Shown one piece after another: positions 12,590 to 22,901 of a stretch of 64,000 nt of DNA (position 1 is the first letter of the stretch; every line of letters begins with the position of its first letter). Below the pieces are notes generated by a model that was not told the DNA's origin, made no database searches, and saw nothing but the letters and a program-made list of their open reading frames with translations. The stretch is from Tetracentron sinense (lineage: Eukaryota; Streptophyta; Magnoliopsida; Trochodendrales; Trochodendraceae). Both the position numbers and the translations under genes were made by a program. The DNA lies in the NCBI GenBank assembly GCA_015143295.1, contig JABCRI010000925.1:1-64000 (forward strand). Reading direction: 5' to 3'.

Positions 12590-13030
12590 CCGTACCTGGT
12601 CATAGTATACTAGCATCCTCTCTTGCTTTCTTGTTAACTTGTTTGTGAATTTCTTGTGAACTTGCTTTCATGGAAACAGATGATAGTGCCCGTACCTGGT
12701 TATAGTACACTAAACATCCTTTCATCCTTATCTTGGAAACAGATACTACCCCGTACCTGGTTATAGTACACTAGAATCCTTTCATATTCATCATTTTACT
12801 TAGAGACAGATACTAGTATCCGTACCTGGTCATAGTATACTAGTATCCTCTCTTATTCTTGGAAACAGATGTTAATGCCCGTACCTGGTCATAGTACATT
12901 AATACCCTTTCATGCTTTTCACTTTTATTTGGAGATAGATGCTAGTACTCATACCTAGTCATAGTATACCAGCATCTTCTCATACTTACTTGGGAACAAA
13001 TCTTTGTGCCCGTACCTGGTCATAGTACAC
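12590..13030. repeat. Tandem repeats, seven degenerate units
   Basis: The phrase cgtacctggt(c/t)atagta recurs seven times (starting near 12594, 12692, 12750, 12821, 12880, 12949 and 13013). Each is preceded by an 'agacagat' or similar word and followed by '...catcctttc'. Spacing is uneven (about 58-98 bp), so the array is old. It lies in the R/U5-like part of the LTR segment. Confidence 0.7.
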
Positions 13031-13543
13031 AAAACATCCTTCTATATTCTTGTTCTTGTCTCGTGGAATTACTCTTGTCTTGCATGTCATGTTTACTTGT
13101 GAGCCAGATAAGACATATCCTCGGATATGCCCTATCCTTGACCGACCCAAAGTTCGGCTTTATCATTAGCATCATAATCACTTGTTTTGTTCTTGGTTGC
13201 TTTCCATATATATATATATACTGTAACTTCTGTCCATGCGTGCGTGAGTGCTTGTGTATAGCAATTGGTAGCATTGTGGTGACATGAAGCTAAAACATCA
13301 CATAACATTTAAACATTTAGATGAACATGTGAGACTTGAAAATAATTATATAGAGCATTTTTACCGCAGTATTAGATTGGGAAAATCTCCTTGATTCATG
13401 TTTGCAAAATCTTAGTTTTAGGTCTCATTCAAGCATTTCATCAAACATGTGATATTCAACATTTCCTTTTCATATAGTATTTAAAATTTTATTCTTATTT
13501 TGTGGAAATCATTATTATCTTATCCGTATTTATAGTTGCACTT

Positions 13544-14151
13544 AGGGGCGGAGCTAGGAATTTTTCATTGGGGGGGCCGAAATACATGTATAAAAAAACT
13601 ATAGAATTTGTAAGATGGAACTTGGGGGGTTTGGGAGCGTAGCCCCCGAGAAAATTTTTTTGGGGATAATTTTTTATTTTGAGAATTTTTTTCTAGTAAT
13701 GTCCTAGAGGTCGCCATGTGTCCCTATTGATACCCTTAACCATGGTTAAGATTCACCCACATATCCTTGGTTTTTAAAAAAAATATCAAAATATTCAAAC
13801 CATAGTTAAAATTCACTAACTCCTAAAGTTAAAAAAATCTAATTTAAAAAAAAAAAAAACCAAGGATAAGTAGGTGAACTCTAAGAATGAGTGATTTTTA
13901 ACCATAGTTAAGGGGTGCTCAATAGAGACATGCGGCTAAAGGGCATAAAGGTCCATTGGAGGGCCCACTATATATGTGAAAAAAATGGGGGGGGGGGCAC
14001 TAATACATATAAGACAAAAAAAGGGGGGGGGGGGGCAAGTATAGTAAAAAAATTTAGGAGGCCCATTATTTCTTAGCAAAGCACTAAAGGAATTCCAAAA
14101 ATTTGGGGGGGGGGGGGCATGGCCACCGCCCGCCCCCCTGGCTCCGCCCCT
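13544..14151. mobile_element. MITE with GGGGCGGAGC-type ends
   Basis: The ends aggggcggagctagg and the complement of aggggcggagccagg are terminal inverted repeats. The flanks agttgcactt (left) and ggtcgcactt (right) match at 8 of 10 positions, consistent with an eroded 9-10-bp duplication (Mutator-like length). The interior contains several G homopolymers and a fold-back element at 13704-13945. No protein is encoded. Confidence 0.7.
13704..13945. mobile_element. Fold-back MITE, 'ggttaagattcac' family
   Basis: The two halves are inverted copies. The left reads cctagaggtcgcca ... ccttaaccatggttaag; the right carries the complement (taaccatagttaagggg ... agacatgcggc), with an A/T-rich centre. 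It belongs to the family seen best at 26306-26662 and forms the innermost layer of the 11-17.5-kb nest. Confidence 0.6.
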
Positions 14152-17100
14152 GGTCGCACTTGTGTTGTTCTTGTTCGTGTTTCATCATCACAACACTTGT
14201 CTTGTTCTTGATCGTGTTTCATATGATTGTACTTAGAAAGGTAGGTTCGTGCATTCATACATGCATGTGCATAGTGCTTGTGAGCATCATAGAGTAATTG
14301 AGAACATCATGATTTTCATATAAGGCATTTAAAAACATTGAATATAAGCATAGCATATTGGTGAGCATCATAAAAGTATGAACACTTAGGAGCACATTTC
14401 ATAGCATTGCAAGCAATTTTATAGGCATGTAAGATTTTAACTAAACATATAGAACATGTTAGCAATTTTACCAAATTGGGAAAAATCCCTAAATTATGCA
14501 TTCATAGTCTTAATTAAACTTATTCAATTCTCACACATGCAATTCATCAAACACTTGACATTCAATATTTCATTAGGCCCTTTTATTTCATATTTCCTTG
14601 TCAAACATTTCATCAAACACTTTGTGTGTGTTTGTCATGTGTACATTACCATTTTTCCGTTTTCTATCATACATCAACCATCACATTCATAACCATTTTT
14701 TAAGTTCACATAACCTATTGAGCTACCCATCCTAACATCATCTACATATAGTTTACATTTTGATATTCATCAAAGGATTTTCAAAATAGAATGCATATCA
14801 ATGGGTTGTAGCAAGGGAGGTTAGTAGAATGTATCTACTTTAGGGAATAAAATCCATTTGATCCAAGACTTGAAAAAGCTTGAGGGAGCTTGTACAAGAG
14901 GAACCCAAGCTTGAGGATGAAGTTCCAAGCTCCAATGGCAAGTGGTAGCGAGATCCAAGCTTGTGGAAGATCCCAAATCTTGATTAGTCTTCACTTAATC
15001 TTCAATCCAAAACCCCTCCTTGAAAATCTCCAATCTTCTCCCTTTTCCTTCCAAGATCTTCTTTAGGTTTAGGTTCACCCAAAACCCCCAAAAAGATCTC
15101 CTATTTATAGGGCAAGGGGTGAAAACTCCAAAAATCACACCCTAAAAAAAGTTATTCGCGTGCCTATGATCGTTTGTAGGCTTCCTACGATCGATCATAG
15201 GTTGGCCAGAGGGTTTACAACAATTTTGGGGCTTTACGATCGATCATAGCAATTCTAACATTTTTCGTAGGTCCCATACGAACGATCGCAATTTTTGCAT
15301 AAAGTTTTCAGATTTTTGCGTTTTCGTATTTCGACCATAACTTTTGACTCGCTTATCGGATTTTGACGATTTAACTTGCGTATGACTCGTCTTTTGAAAA
15401 GGAACAATCAAAACTTAGAGATGGGCATGTCTGGTTTTTTTTTTCTCCAATGAATTGGGTCATATCATAGTTGGCATTAATTTCCCTTAAGAAGTTGTTA
15501 ATCTAATTAAGGTTTTAATGTGCCTTATATAAATAGCTACATTACTCAATTTCTTAATTTGTTAGAGAGAAGACGAGTATAAGTCCCATCGAAAACCGAG
15601 GCCCGGTTTGGATTTGGTGCGCGGTTAGTGATGAGTTTGCATGCTAGTGATTGAATTATTTTTTTTGTGCTTCTTTGCATATCAATTAATGATGAAATTC
15701 ATAAATTTTATCATTTCGATATTCTAATAAATAATTTTATTTTATTGTCTTTGTAGGAGGGAGCCGATAGCATACACCTGTCGAGTTTTAGAGCTGTGGG
15801 AAGGAACCAGCGAGATGGAGATAGTTAGACTTAAGATTTTTTTTAACACTTTTTTATGGACATGTATTATTACGTTATGAGCGAGATGAACACTTTTTTA
15901 TTATTACATTATGGGCACATGTGATTGGATGTATTTATTTTATATATATTGATTGTGGATTTCCAAGGTAGAAAATTGTATGAATACGGTTTATTTATTT
16001 TATATTATTGACAGGTATAAAACAGGTAAAAAAGTTTTTTTTGTCAAAAAATAAGTTTTTTTTTTTTTTATTTGATTACTATCCGCGGTGTTTTGGAACC
16101 GCCGTAATTGACATCCATTATTATAAAGGCGTTTTGAAAATGCCGTCACAGACTCTACCTATTACTGCGTTTTGTCGAACGACGTGAAAGATATGTTCAC
16201 TAACGGCTTTTCCCAAATGCCGTTATATGTTTTGTCACACGCCATGATAGGTAGAGTCTGTGACGGCGTTATTAAAACACCGTTATACGTAGAGTCTACC
16301 GGCGTTTTCCAAACACCGTAAAAGACACAATGTATAACGGCGTTATTCAAACTCCGTGAATATAAATGCCGTGTTTACCTTCCCCGATGTAACCAATAAT
16401 GGCGTTTGTTATGAAACGCCATTGTTACCAATAACGGCGTGTTTGTGTCTTTTAACGGTGGTTTTGAAACGCCGTTAAAAGGCTTAAATTTTGTAGTGTA
16501 ATCAGATCAAACTAATCAAAACTAGCAATCAGATTCAAATTACAAATTATAAAAACAGTATCAATACTAGAGCAAGTATTAAAGCAAACAAAATATATTA
16601 GAGCAAGTATTAAAGCAAATAAAACATTATCACCTAATGAAATTTGTAGAGAATAAAAAATGGGGATGGGTTTCATTTTTTTTTTTTCATAATATAATTA
16701 TTATAGAATTTATTTTACATATTTTTTAACTAAAAAAAGGTTTAGATATTTACAGAATATAGTTAAAGTTAGGGTAAGATTTTTTAAGGTTTTAGGGTTT
16801 CAACATAAGCAAACAAAGGGGTTAGGCTTCAGTTTTTCATTTTTGAGTATAATGTTGTATTAAACCTAAAATAAATAAAAAGTTCGGGTTTCTACAGAAA
16901 AGTGTATTTGAACCAAAATAAAAGAATTTACAATTAAATATTAAAAATTAACAAATGGAATGAGGTTCTGGTGCATCTTTTTTGTTTTTCTGCAATGGCC
17001 GGTGGTGGTGGCCCTAATCGTGTGAGAGATTGTGGCCATGACCAAGAGATGGAGGGAGTGGTTGTCATGCGTGACCAAGAACCCATTGTTCACTGTTCTA

Positions 17101-17545
17101 AGTTGGTTACGAGAATTGTAATCAATTTGGATGATGGAAAGATCGGATAGCTCGATTTGGTTAATGCATGAGTCTTAATAATGAATTTTGAGTTGAGAGA
17201 TTAAGAGAGAGTCAAAGAGATTGAGAAAAGAGAGTGATTATGAGAGATCTAGAGAGGAAGCCTTCTATGAAGGTTGCTTTTCGAATAGGGTTAGAGTTAT
17301 CTAAAGAGATATGTATTATATACCTATTATATATGGTAGTTATGGTATAATAAAAAGATTGAATGGTCGGGTTTGGGTAGGCCGGGCAGGGAGGTGCCCT
17401 AGCTTGGCCCTAATCAACAAGGGTTATAGGATTTTGGACCCTGCTCAACCCACGGGTATGGAAAGGGCCAAGCTTGGAAGAGTTTGGGTGGGGGCATTGT
17501 GGGTGCCCTCTGATATGCGGGCTTTTTTGACAGCCTTACCTACTA

Positions 17546-17765
17546 CCCTTAATTAACAGTGGCTAAGATTCACCAACCTTTAAAGTTCAATAATCTAACT
17601 TTTGTTTATAGAAAAAATATTTAAAAAGTTTTTAACTCTAGTTTAGAAATTTTAATCTTGACTGTTCATTTTTTTTAATACCAAAGGTTAGATCAGTGAA
17701 CCTTGGGTTACTGAATCTTAACATAATTAATCTGGGTCAGGGTTAGTGTAGACATATGTTGGTGT
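17546..17765. mobile_element. Fold-back MITE, 'ggttaagattcac' family (decayed)
   Basis: Left half (gtggctaagattcacca ... aagttcaataatctaac) and right half (ggttagatcagtgaacc ... gaatcttaac) are imperfect inverted copies around an AT-rich centre. It directly abuts the right end of the hAT-like element. Boundaries are approximate. Confidence 0.5.
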
Positions 17766-17902
17766 GTGGGTGCGATTGAAATCTTCCCCCAATCGCGATT
17801 CGCTATGATCCAATCTCCGTTTCGTGTCCATGAACAGGTATAGATAATGCGTCAGACGTGACTTCATTAATTTTTGTTTTTGGCGTTTTTACAGGTCCTG
17901 TA

Positions 17903-18166
17903 TATTACAAACTGGAATGTGTTGAACTTGCTGAACATTTTCATTACCTTCAAGAAATCTGTACATACTGATTTTTATATACAAACAGGGATATCTGACT
18001 CAATAGAAATAGCTATCCAATTAACTACCTGTCTAACTACCTGTCTAACTAATTACTGAAACTAACCAACTAATCTGAAACTAACCAACTAACTAATGAT
18101 GTCTCACTTATGTACATAGAGAACAGAGTAACTGAGTAACCATAAGATCATAAGAAGCTTCTAATA
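17903..18166 (-). repeat. 3' LTR of the young copia element
   Basis: 264 bp, starting tattacaaactgg and ending cttctaata on the plus strand, so on the element strand it begins TATTAG and ends GTAATA rather than TG...CA. It differs from the other LTR at two visible sites (aaacaggg versus aaataggg, caactaac versus caattaac). Confidence 0.95.
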
Positions 18167-18176
18167 CTCCCCCTCA
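18167..18176 (-). other. Polypurine tract overlapping the pol stop codon
   Basis: On the element strand the pol stop TGA (18176-18174) is followed at once by GGGGGAG, abutting the 3' LTR. This is the expected primer site for plus-strand DNA synthesis. The tract and the stop codon directly adjoin, so there is no 3' untranslated gap. Confidence 0.8.
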
Positions 18177-21100
18177 AGATGGAGATGGTGAGAAGATATT
18201 GAGCACACCCATCTTGGATAATAAGAATTGGAAAACAGATGTACTCAATGGCTTAGTAAGAATGTCTGCAAGCTGATGTTTAGTAGAGACATGTAGAGTC
18301 CTTATAGAGCCATCCAAAATCTTGTTTCGGACAATATGACAATCAAGTTCTATATGCTTAGTCCTCTCATGGAATACTGGATTAGCTGCTATATGAAGAG
18401 CAGCTTGACTGTCACAAAATAGTAAAGCAGCTTGAGTATGAGGAATATGAAAATCGGCCAACAGGTATAATAACCACTGAATCTCACAAACAGCCGATGC
18501 CAGACACCTATATTCAGCTTCAGCTGAAGATCTTGCTACAACATTTTGTTTCTTAGATTTCCAAGAAATTAAAGAGTCACCCAAGAACACACAATAACCA
18601 CTGATTGATCTTCTGGAATCAGGACAGCTAGCCCAATCTGAATCAGCAAAAACTTTAAGATGAAGAGAGGATGTAGTGCTGAGGAAAATACCCTGTCCTG
18701 GAGAAGTCTTAATGTACTGCAAGACTCGATGAGCAGCTTGGAGATGCAAGTCAGTAGGTGAAGCCATAAATTGACTAAGTTTATTCACAGCAAAGGTGAT
18801 GTCAGGTCTTGTGATGGTCAGGTAGAGTAATCTGCCAATTAATCTTCTGTAAGCAGTAGGATCAGCTAAAGGAACTCCAAGATGTTGGCTTAACTTGAGA
18901 TTTTGCTCCATTGGAGTTCTGACAGATTTGCAACCAATAAGACCAGCATCTGTCACTACTTGAAGAGCATATTTCCTTTGATAGAGAGAGATTCCCTTAT
19001 GTGATCTGGCAACCTCAATTCCCAGAAAGAACTTGGGATGACCTAAATCCTTGAGTTTGAACTTGGTGTTCAAAAATAATTTGAATTGATCAATAACCAC
19101 AGAATCATTGCTAGCTAGGAGAATGTCATCAACATAAACCAATAAGGCAATAAAGGAAGAACCTTGAGTTCTTGTGAAGAGAGAATAATCAGACATGGAT
19201 TGAACAAAGCCATGTTGAAGCAATGTAGTGGAAAATTTGGCAAACCATTGTCTGGAAGCTTGCTTAAGCCCATATAGAGATTTGTTGAGTTTACACACTA
19301 GAGTAGAAGACTCCCCCTTATTAGAAAAACCTGGAGGTAGGGTCATGTAGACTTCTTCAACCAAATCTCCATGTAAGAAGGCATTGTTAACATCTAACTG
19401 AGCAAGATGCCACTGTTGAGTAGCAGCCAAGGCAAAAAAACACTTGACAGTAGCCATTTTGGCAACTGGGGAAAAAGTTTCTGAAAAATCAATTCCTTCT
19501 TGTTGGGTATAACCTTTAGCAACTAATCTTGCTTTATACCTTTCAATAGACCCATTTGCCTGATATTTGACCTTGAATACCCACTTACAACCAATAGGAT
19601 GCTTTCCAATAGGTAAAGGGGTAACTGTCCATGTATTATTTTCTTCCAAAGCAGCTATCTCAGTAGCCATAGCTTTCCTCCAATGAGAATGCTTGACAGC
19701 TTGATGGTAGAACTCTGGTTCAAAGTGAATATCAATAGCCTTTGTGAAAGCTCTATGAGAGGGAGATAGGTTGTCATAAGAAAGAAAAGAAAAGATTGAA
19801 TGAGGATGATCTTGTTTAAAAGAAAGGAAACTAGAAGGAAGAGATTGAGATGGAAGAAGAGTGCAATCAAACTCATTCAAGTGACTTGGAATTCTAGGAA
19901 TTCTACTTGATCTTCTTAAAGGAATAACAGGATTTGTGGTTTGTGGAATGACTGTAGGATTAGGAATGTCAGGAATTTCAGAAACAATAGAAGAAGGATG
20001 AAGATCATGTAATGGCAGTGGTAGAACAAGATCAATGTCAGATGGAATGGAACCAGACATGTGAGGGAATAGATTGGATTTGAAAGGAAATGTCTGTTCA
20101 TGAAAAACAACATCCCTAGACACAAAAACAGAATTTGTAGAAGGGTCATACAGCTTATATCCTTTGATAGCAAAAGGGTATCCAATAAAGATACATTGTC
20201 TGGCCCTAGGATCAAACTTTGATCTAGAAACATTGATAGTAGAAGCATATGCCAAACATCCGAAAGTTTTTAAATGTTCATATGATGGAGCCTTTTGTAA
20301 CAAAACTTCATATGGAGTTCTATTTTCTAAAATAGGATAAGGAAGTCTATTGATGAGATAAACAGCACTTAGGATACTGTCACCCCAGAATTTTAAAGGC
20401 AATTGGGATTGAAACATGAGGGATCTTGCAACATTTAGAATATGTTGATGTTTTCTTTCAACAACAGAATTTTGTTGAGGTGTATAAACACATGACTGTT
20501 GATGAATAGTTCCTATATTTTTGAAAAAATTAGACATAGAAAACTCAAGTCCATTATCAGTTCTGATAATTTTGATTTTTGAAGTGAATTGTGTGGCAAC
20601 ATATTGGAAAAAGTTTTGTAATAAAACTCTAACTTCAGATTTTGCTTTCATCAAATAAACCCAAGTAGATCTAGAACAATCATCTACTATGGTCAAGAAA
20701 TATTTGTATCCATCATAAGTTTGATGAGAAAAAGGACCCCATATATCACAATGTATTATATCAAAAGGATGTTTAGCAACATGATTATTACAAGGGAAAA
20801 TGAGTCTTTTTTGCTTAGCCAAAGGACAAATCACACAATGATTGTCTTTATTAGAAGAAGTTACACTAGGAATAGAATTCTGAAGAATTTGTAACTTTAC
20901 ATGAGAAGGATGACCTAATCTATAATGCCATATTTCAGAGGAGACACTAGCATTGAACGAAACACTTGCATGAGCAGACTGTGAAAACTTGGAACTGACT
21001 TGATCCAGGATGTAGAGACCACCATGTCTTTTACCCAGTCCAATCATCCTCCAATGGATGAGGTCCTGAATAAAATAAGAAGAATTAGAATCACATACGA

Positions 21101-21878
21101 AATAACATGAGTTGGATTTAGTTAATTTGCTGACAGAGAGCAAATTAAAGGAAAAAGATGGAACACACAATACATCTGTAATTATAAGGGAATCAGAAAG
21201 TATGATAGTGCCTACATGTGTGACAGGAACAATGAAACCATTTGGAAGTTTAACTGACATATTTGAAACTGGAGTGGCATAGTGGAAAAAATTAATGGAA
21301 CAAGCCATGTGATTTGTTGCTCCTGTATCTATGATCCAGTAGGGCTTTGAAGGCTTTGAGTGGTTATCTAAAGCAGATAAACAAGCAAGAATACTGAAAA
21401 AATTACCTGACAAGTTATGTATGGTGGGTATTTGATTCTGAGCAGAGGACTTGTTAGGTACAGGAAACGAATTTTGACTTTGAGTAGCAGTCATTTGGGG
21501 ATAAGGAAATGGGCTGAAATCATTTGAGGAACAAGCACTTGCACTGAAACTATTCTGAGCAAGAGATGGGCTATTCTGGACAAGATTGGAACTCCCAAAT
21601 TGGTTATTGATTAAGGCCATGAGTTGTTGAAATTGTCCTTGAGTAACAGGTGCCTCATCAGATGCATTCTGGCTAGAGGAGTATTGAGCTCCTTGAGAAA
21701 AGGTTGGTTGCATTTGATAGCCTTGACTCATATTGCTTTGAACAGAAGCTGCTTGAAACTGATTTGCAGAATTGTTACCAGAATTTCCATAGCCTTGACT
21801 CCCATTTTTACCTTTAGACTTGTACCCAGGTGGATATCCATGTAGTTTGTAACACTTGTCCACAACATGTCCTTGCAA
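18174..21878 (-). CDS. pol: Copia Pol polyprotein (protease-integrase-RT-RNase H)
   Basis: A 1234-codon frame encodes the replication enzymes of the element. Its first methionine lies inside the zinc knuckle (HVVDKCYKLHGYPPGY at residues 4-19). That methionine is therefore not a natural start; translation would have to come from the gag frame. Visible domains are protease with DTGA (184-187), GAG-pre-integrase WHYRLGHPS (317-325), integrase core with D378, D441 and E474, and RT from about 750 with YKARLVAKGY (781-790), D829 and YVDD (915-918). RNase H carries ADSDW (1078-1082) and the C-terminal ADILTKPL motif (1204-1211). It mediates reverse transcription and integration in virus-like particles. 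No internal stop is seen. Confidence 0.95.
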   Translation of the reverse strand: MQGHVVDKCYKLHGYPPGYKSKGKNGSQGYGNSGNNSANQFQAASVQSNMSQGYQMQPTFSQGAQYSSSQNASDEAPVTQGQFQQLMALINNQFGSSNLVQNSPSLAQNSFSASACSSNDFSPFPYPQMTATQSQNSFPVPNKSSAQNQIPTIHNLSGNFFSILACLSALDNHSKPSKPYWIIDTGATNHMACSINFFHYATPVSNMSVKLPNGFIVPVTHVGTIILSDSLIITDVLCVPSFSFNLLSVSKLTKSNSCYFVCDSNSSYFIQDLIHWRMIGLGKRHGGLYILDQVSSKFSQSAHASVSFNASVSSEIWHYRLGHPSHVKLQILQNSIPSVTSSNKDNHCVICPLAKQKRLIFPCNNHVAKHPFDIIHCDIWGPFSHQTYDGYKYFLTIVDDCSRSTWVYLMKAKSEVRVLLQNFFQYVATQFTSKIKIIRTDNGLEFSMSNFFKNIGTIHQQSCVYTPQQNSVVERKHQHILNVARSLMFQSQLPLKFWGDSILSAVYLINRLPYPILENRTPYEVLLQKAPSYEHLKTFGCLAYASTINVSRSKFDPRARQCIFIGYPFAIKGYKLYDPSTNSVFVSRDVVFHEQTFPFKSNLFPHMSGSIPSDIDLVLPLPLHDLHPSSIVSEIPDIPNPTVIPQTTNPVIPLRRSSRIPRIPSHLNEFDCTLLPSQSLPSSFLSFKQDHPHSIFSFLSYDNLSPSHRAFTKAIDIHFEPEFYHQAVKHSHWRKAMATEIAALEENNTWTVTPLPIGKHPIGCKWVFKVKYQANGSIERYKARLVAKGYTQQEGIDFSETFSPVAKMATVKCFFALAATQQWHLAQLDVNNAFLHGDLVEEVYMTLPPGFSNKGESSTLVCKLNKSLYGLKQASRQWFAKFSTTLLQHGFVQSMSDYSLFTRTQGSSFIALLVYVDDILLASNDSVVIDQFKLFLNTKFKLKDLGHPKFFLGIEVARSHKGISLYQRKYALQVVTDAGLIGCKSVRTPMEQNLKLSQHLGVPLADPTAYRRLIGRLLYLTITRPDITFAVNKLSQFMASPTDLHLQAAHRVLQYIKTSPGQGIFLSTTSSLHLKVFADSDWASCPDSRRSISGYCVFLGDSLISWKSKKQNVVARSSAEAEYRCLASAVCEIQWLLYLLADFHIPHTQAALLFCDSQAALHIAANPVFHERTKHIELDCHIVRNKILDGSIRTLHVSTKHQLADILTKPLSTSVFQFLLSKMGVLNIFSPSPS

Positions 21879-22735
21879 ATGACAAAATGTGCATGTAATC
21901 CATTTTTGAAAGTAGGAGGATTACCAACGTTTCTTCCATTCTCTAACTTGCTAACATAAGCTACAGGCTCAATCACTTGATTCACCAAAGGGGATAAATT
22001 TCTCTGCCTTTCTTCTTGAATTATGGAAGCAAAGACCTTGTTGATTTGTGGTAGAGGATCATTCAACAAAATCTGACTCCTCAAATTTGCATAACTATCA
22101 TTAAGTCCCATAAGAAACTGCATGGTATACTCCTTTTGTTGAAAATCTAACATCATCTTCAATGCAGCACATGCAGATCCATTTGAGCAATGAGGAACTA
22201 TACTGTAGTTGCTGTATTCTTCCCAAAGAATCTTCAGTTTTGTGAAATAGCTATTTACAGACATCTGATCTTGATTCAAACCACAAATAGCCTTCTTTAA
22301 CTGAAAAATTCTTGGATTATTCTTCTCAGAAAATCTTTCTTTCAAATCATTCCAGATTTCACAAGCAGATTTCATGTATATGATGCTAGATGCAATTTCC
22401 TTAGAAACAGAATTTAAGATCCATGAAATCACCATACTATTCACCCTTTTCCAAGAACTATATGACGAATCAACAATTGCAGGCATTTGAATTTCACCAT
22501 TGACAAAACCATATTTCATTTTTGCATCTAAAGCAACAGTTATAGAAATTTCCCATGTATTGTAGTTTTCACTTCCTACAAGATGCTGAGAAACAAGAGC
22601 AATACCTGGTGAATCACCATTGCTGAGAAAGTAGGGATTGAAATGATTCTCATTACCATTGTGCAACCTGGAGTTTTCACTTGATGAATGTACATCACCA
22701 GAAACTCTTTCAGCAAAAACACCTTCTGTCGTCAT
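21728..22735 (-). CDS. gag: Copia Gag (capsid-like) with 3' frameshift
   Basis: The frame opens at the ATG at 22735. It encodes the N-terminal gag region, including LVGSENYNTWEISITVALDA and a UBN2-type core (IWNDLKERFSEKNNPRIFQLKKAI). Copia gag normally continues in frame through a CX2CX4HX4C zinc knuckle into protease. Here the knuckle is in another frame (CTFCHLQGHVVDKC, around 21860-21900). A run of five A on the element strand (plus 21903-21907), where six would keep the frame, is the likely break. Codons beyond it (to 21728) are out of frame and meaningless. It could be a mutation, an assembly homopolymer error, or a frameshift site. Confidence 0.85.
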   Translation of the reverse strand: MTTEGVFAERVSGDVHSSSENSRLHNGNENHFNPYFLSNGDSPGIALVSQHLVGSENYNTWEISITVALDAKMKYGFVNGEIQMPAIVDSSYSSWKRVNSMVISWILNSVSKEIASSIIYMKSACEIWNDLKERFSEKNNPRIFQLKKAICGLNQDQMSVNSYFTKLKILWEEYSNYSIVPHCSNGSACAALKMMLDFQQKEYTMQFLMGLNDSYANLRSQILLNDPLPQINKVFASIIQEERQRNLSPLVNQVIEPVAYVSKLENGRNVGNPPTFKNGLHAHFVICKDMLWTSVTNYMDIHLGTSLKVKMGVKAMEILVTILQISFKQLLFKAI

Positions 22736-22889
22736 TTCAGCAGCTTCAAAGCTTAGAATTCAAAACGAACAGAAGAAACACTAAGAATTCGACAGAAAGA
22801 AAGAAAGAAAGAAAGAAAGAATTGAAGAAAAGATCTTCAATTCATCAAGAAACTAAAGAAATTCGAGAACAAATGCGGAAGCAAATATT

Positions 22890-22901
22890 GCTCTGATACC
22901 A
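22890..22901 (-). other. Primer-binding site (initiator Met tRNA)
   Basis: On the element strand TGGTATCAGAGC directly follows the 5' LTR. It is the classic plant copia primer-binding site complementary to the 3' end of initiator methionine tRNA, used to start minus-strand DNA synthesis. Confidence 0.95.

Larger units (their letters stand above)
11901..15450 (-). mobile_element. Probable Ty3/gypsy-type LTR segment (solo or truncated)
   Basis: On the minus strand this block ends in gggatgttaca, a common 3' terminus of plant Tekay/Del-type LTRs. It carries a TATA-like ctataaatagg (about 15103-15113) followed by a long leader-like region and the tandem repeats at 12590-13030. No gag-pol coding is present. 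The left edge (tgtaacatccc, 11901) is clear. The other edge and a target-site duplication were not found, so the right coordinate is approximate and a truncated copy is possible. It is interrupted by a MITE at 13544-14151. Confidence 0.45.
11324..16498. mobile_element. CACTA (En/Spm-type) element, non-autonomous
   Basis: The termini are cactacaaaaa on the left (11324) and the complement, ttttgtagtg, on the right (ending 16498). A TAA trinucleotide flanks both sides (11321-11323, 16499-16501), the 3-bp duplication of this superfamily. Both subterminal regions (11340-11640 and 16080-16490) carry many copies of an 'acggcgtttt'-type repeat in both orientations, as expected for transposase-binding arrays. 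No TNP2-like transposase frame is visible. Much of the interior (about 11901-15450) is foreign LTR-like DNA. A GC-rich low-complexity block at 11680-11890 has open frames on both strands but no domain. Confidence 0.85.
11072..17538. mobile_element. Non-autonomous hAT-like element carrying a nested CACTA
   Basis: The left end tagggttgtcaaa and right end tttttgacagcctta form terminal inverted repeats. The short direct repeat cctacta lies just outside both ends (11065-11071 and 17539-17545). Subterminal zones are made of 'ccctaccc / aagggcc' phrases. Two other copies with the same ends occur at 23872-24627 and 55172-56040. The element is long only because a CACTA element (11324-16498) sits inside it. 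Without that insertion it would be about 1.3 kb and encodes no recognisable transposase. A ~65-bp stretch of host-element sequence appears on both sides of the CACTA (about 11230-11305 and 16500-16570). Confidence 0.7.

Noticed and set aside
12590..13030. CRISPR-like array
   Set aside because: Repeats are degenerate with uneven spacing and no unique equal-length spacers, in plant nuclear DNA without cas genes.
13006..13287. 93-codon hydrophobic frame
   Set aside because: It spans the tandem repeats of an LTR-like block and a TA microsatellite; hydrophobicity reflects T-rich DNA.
17311..17556. 81-codon frame
   Set aside because: It covers the right subterminal region of the hAT-like element; composition explains the open frame.
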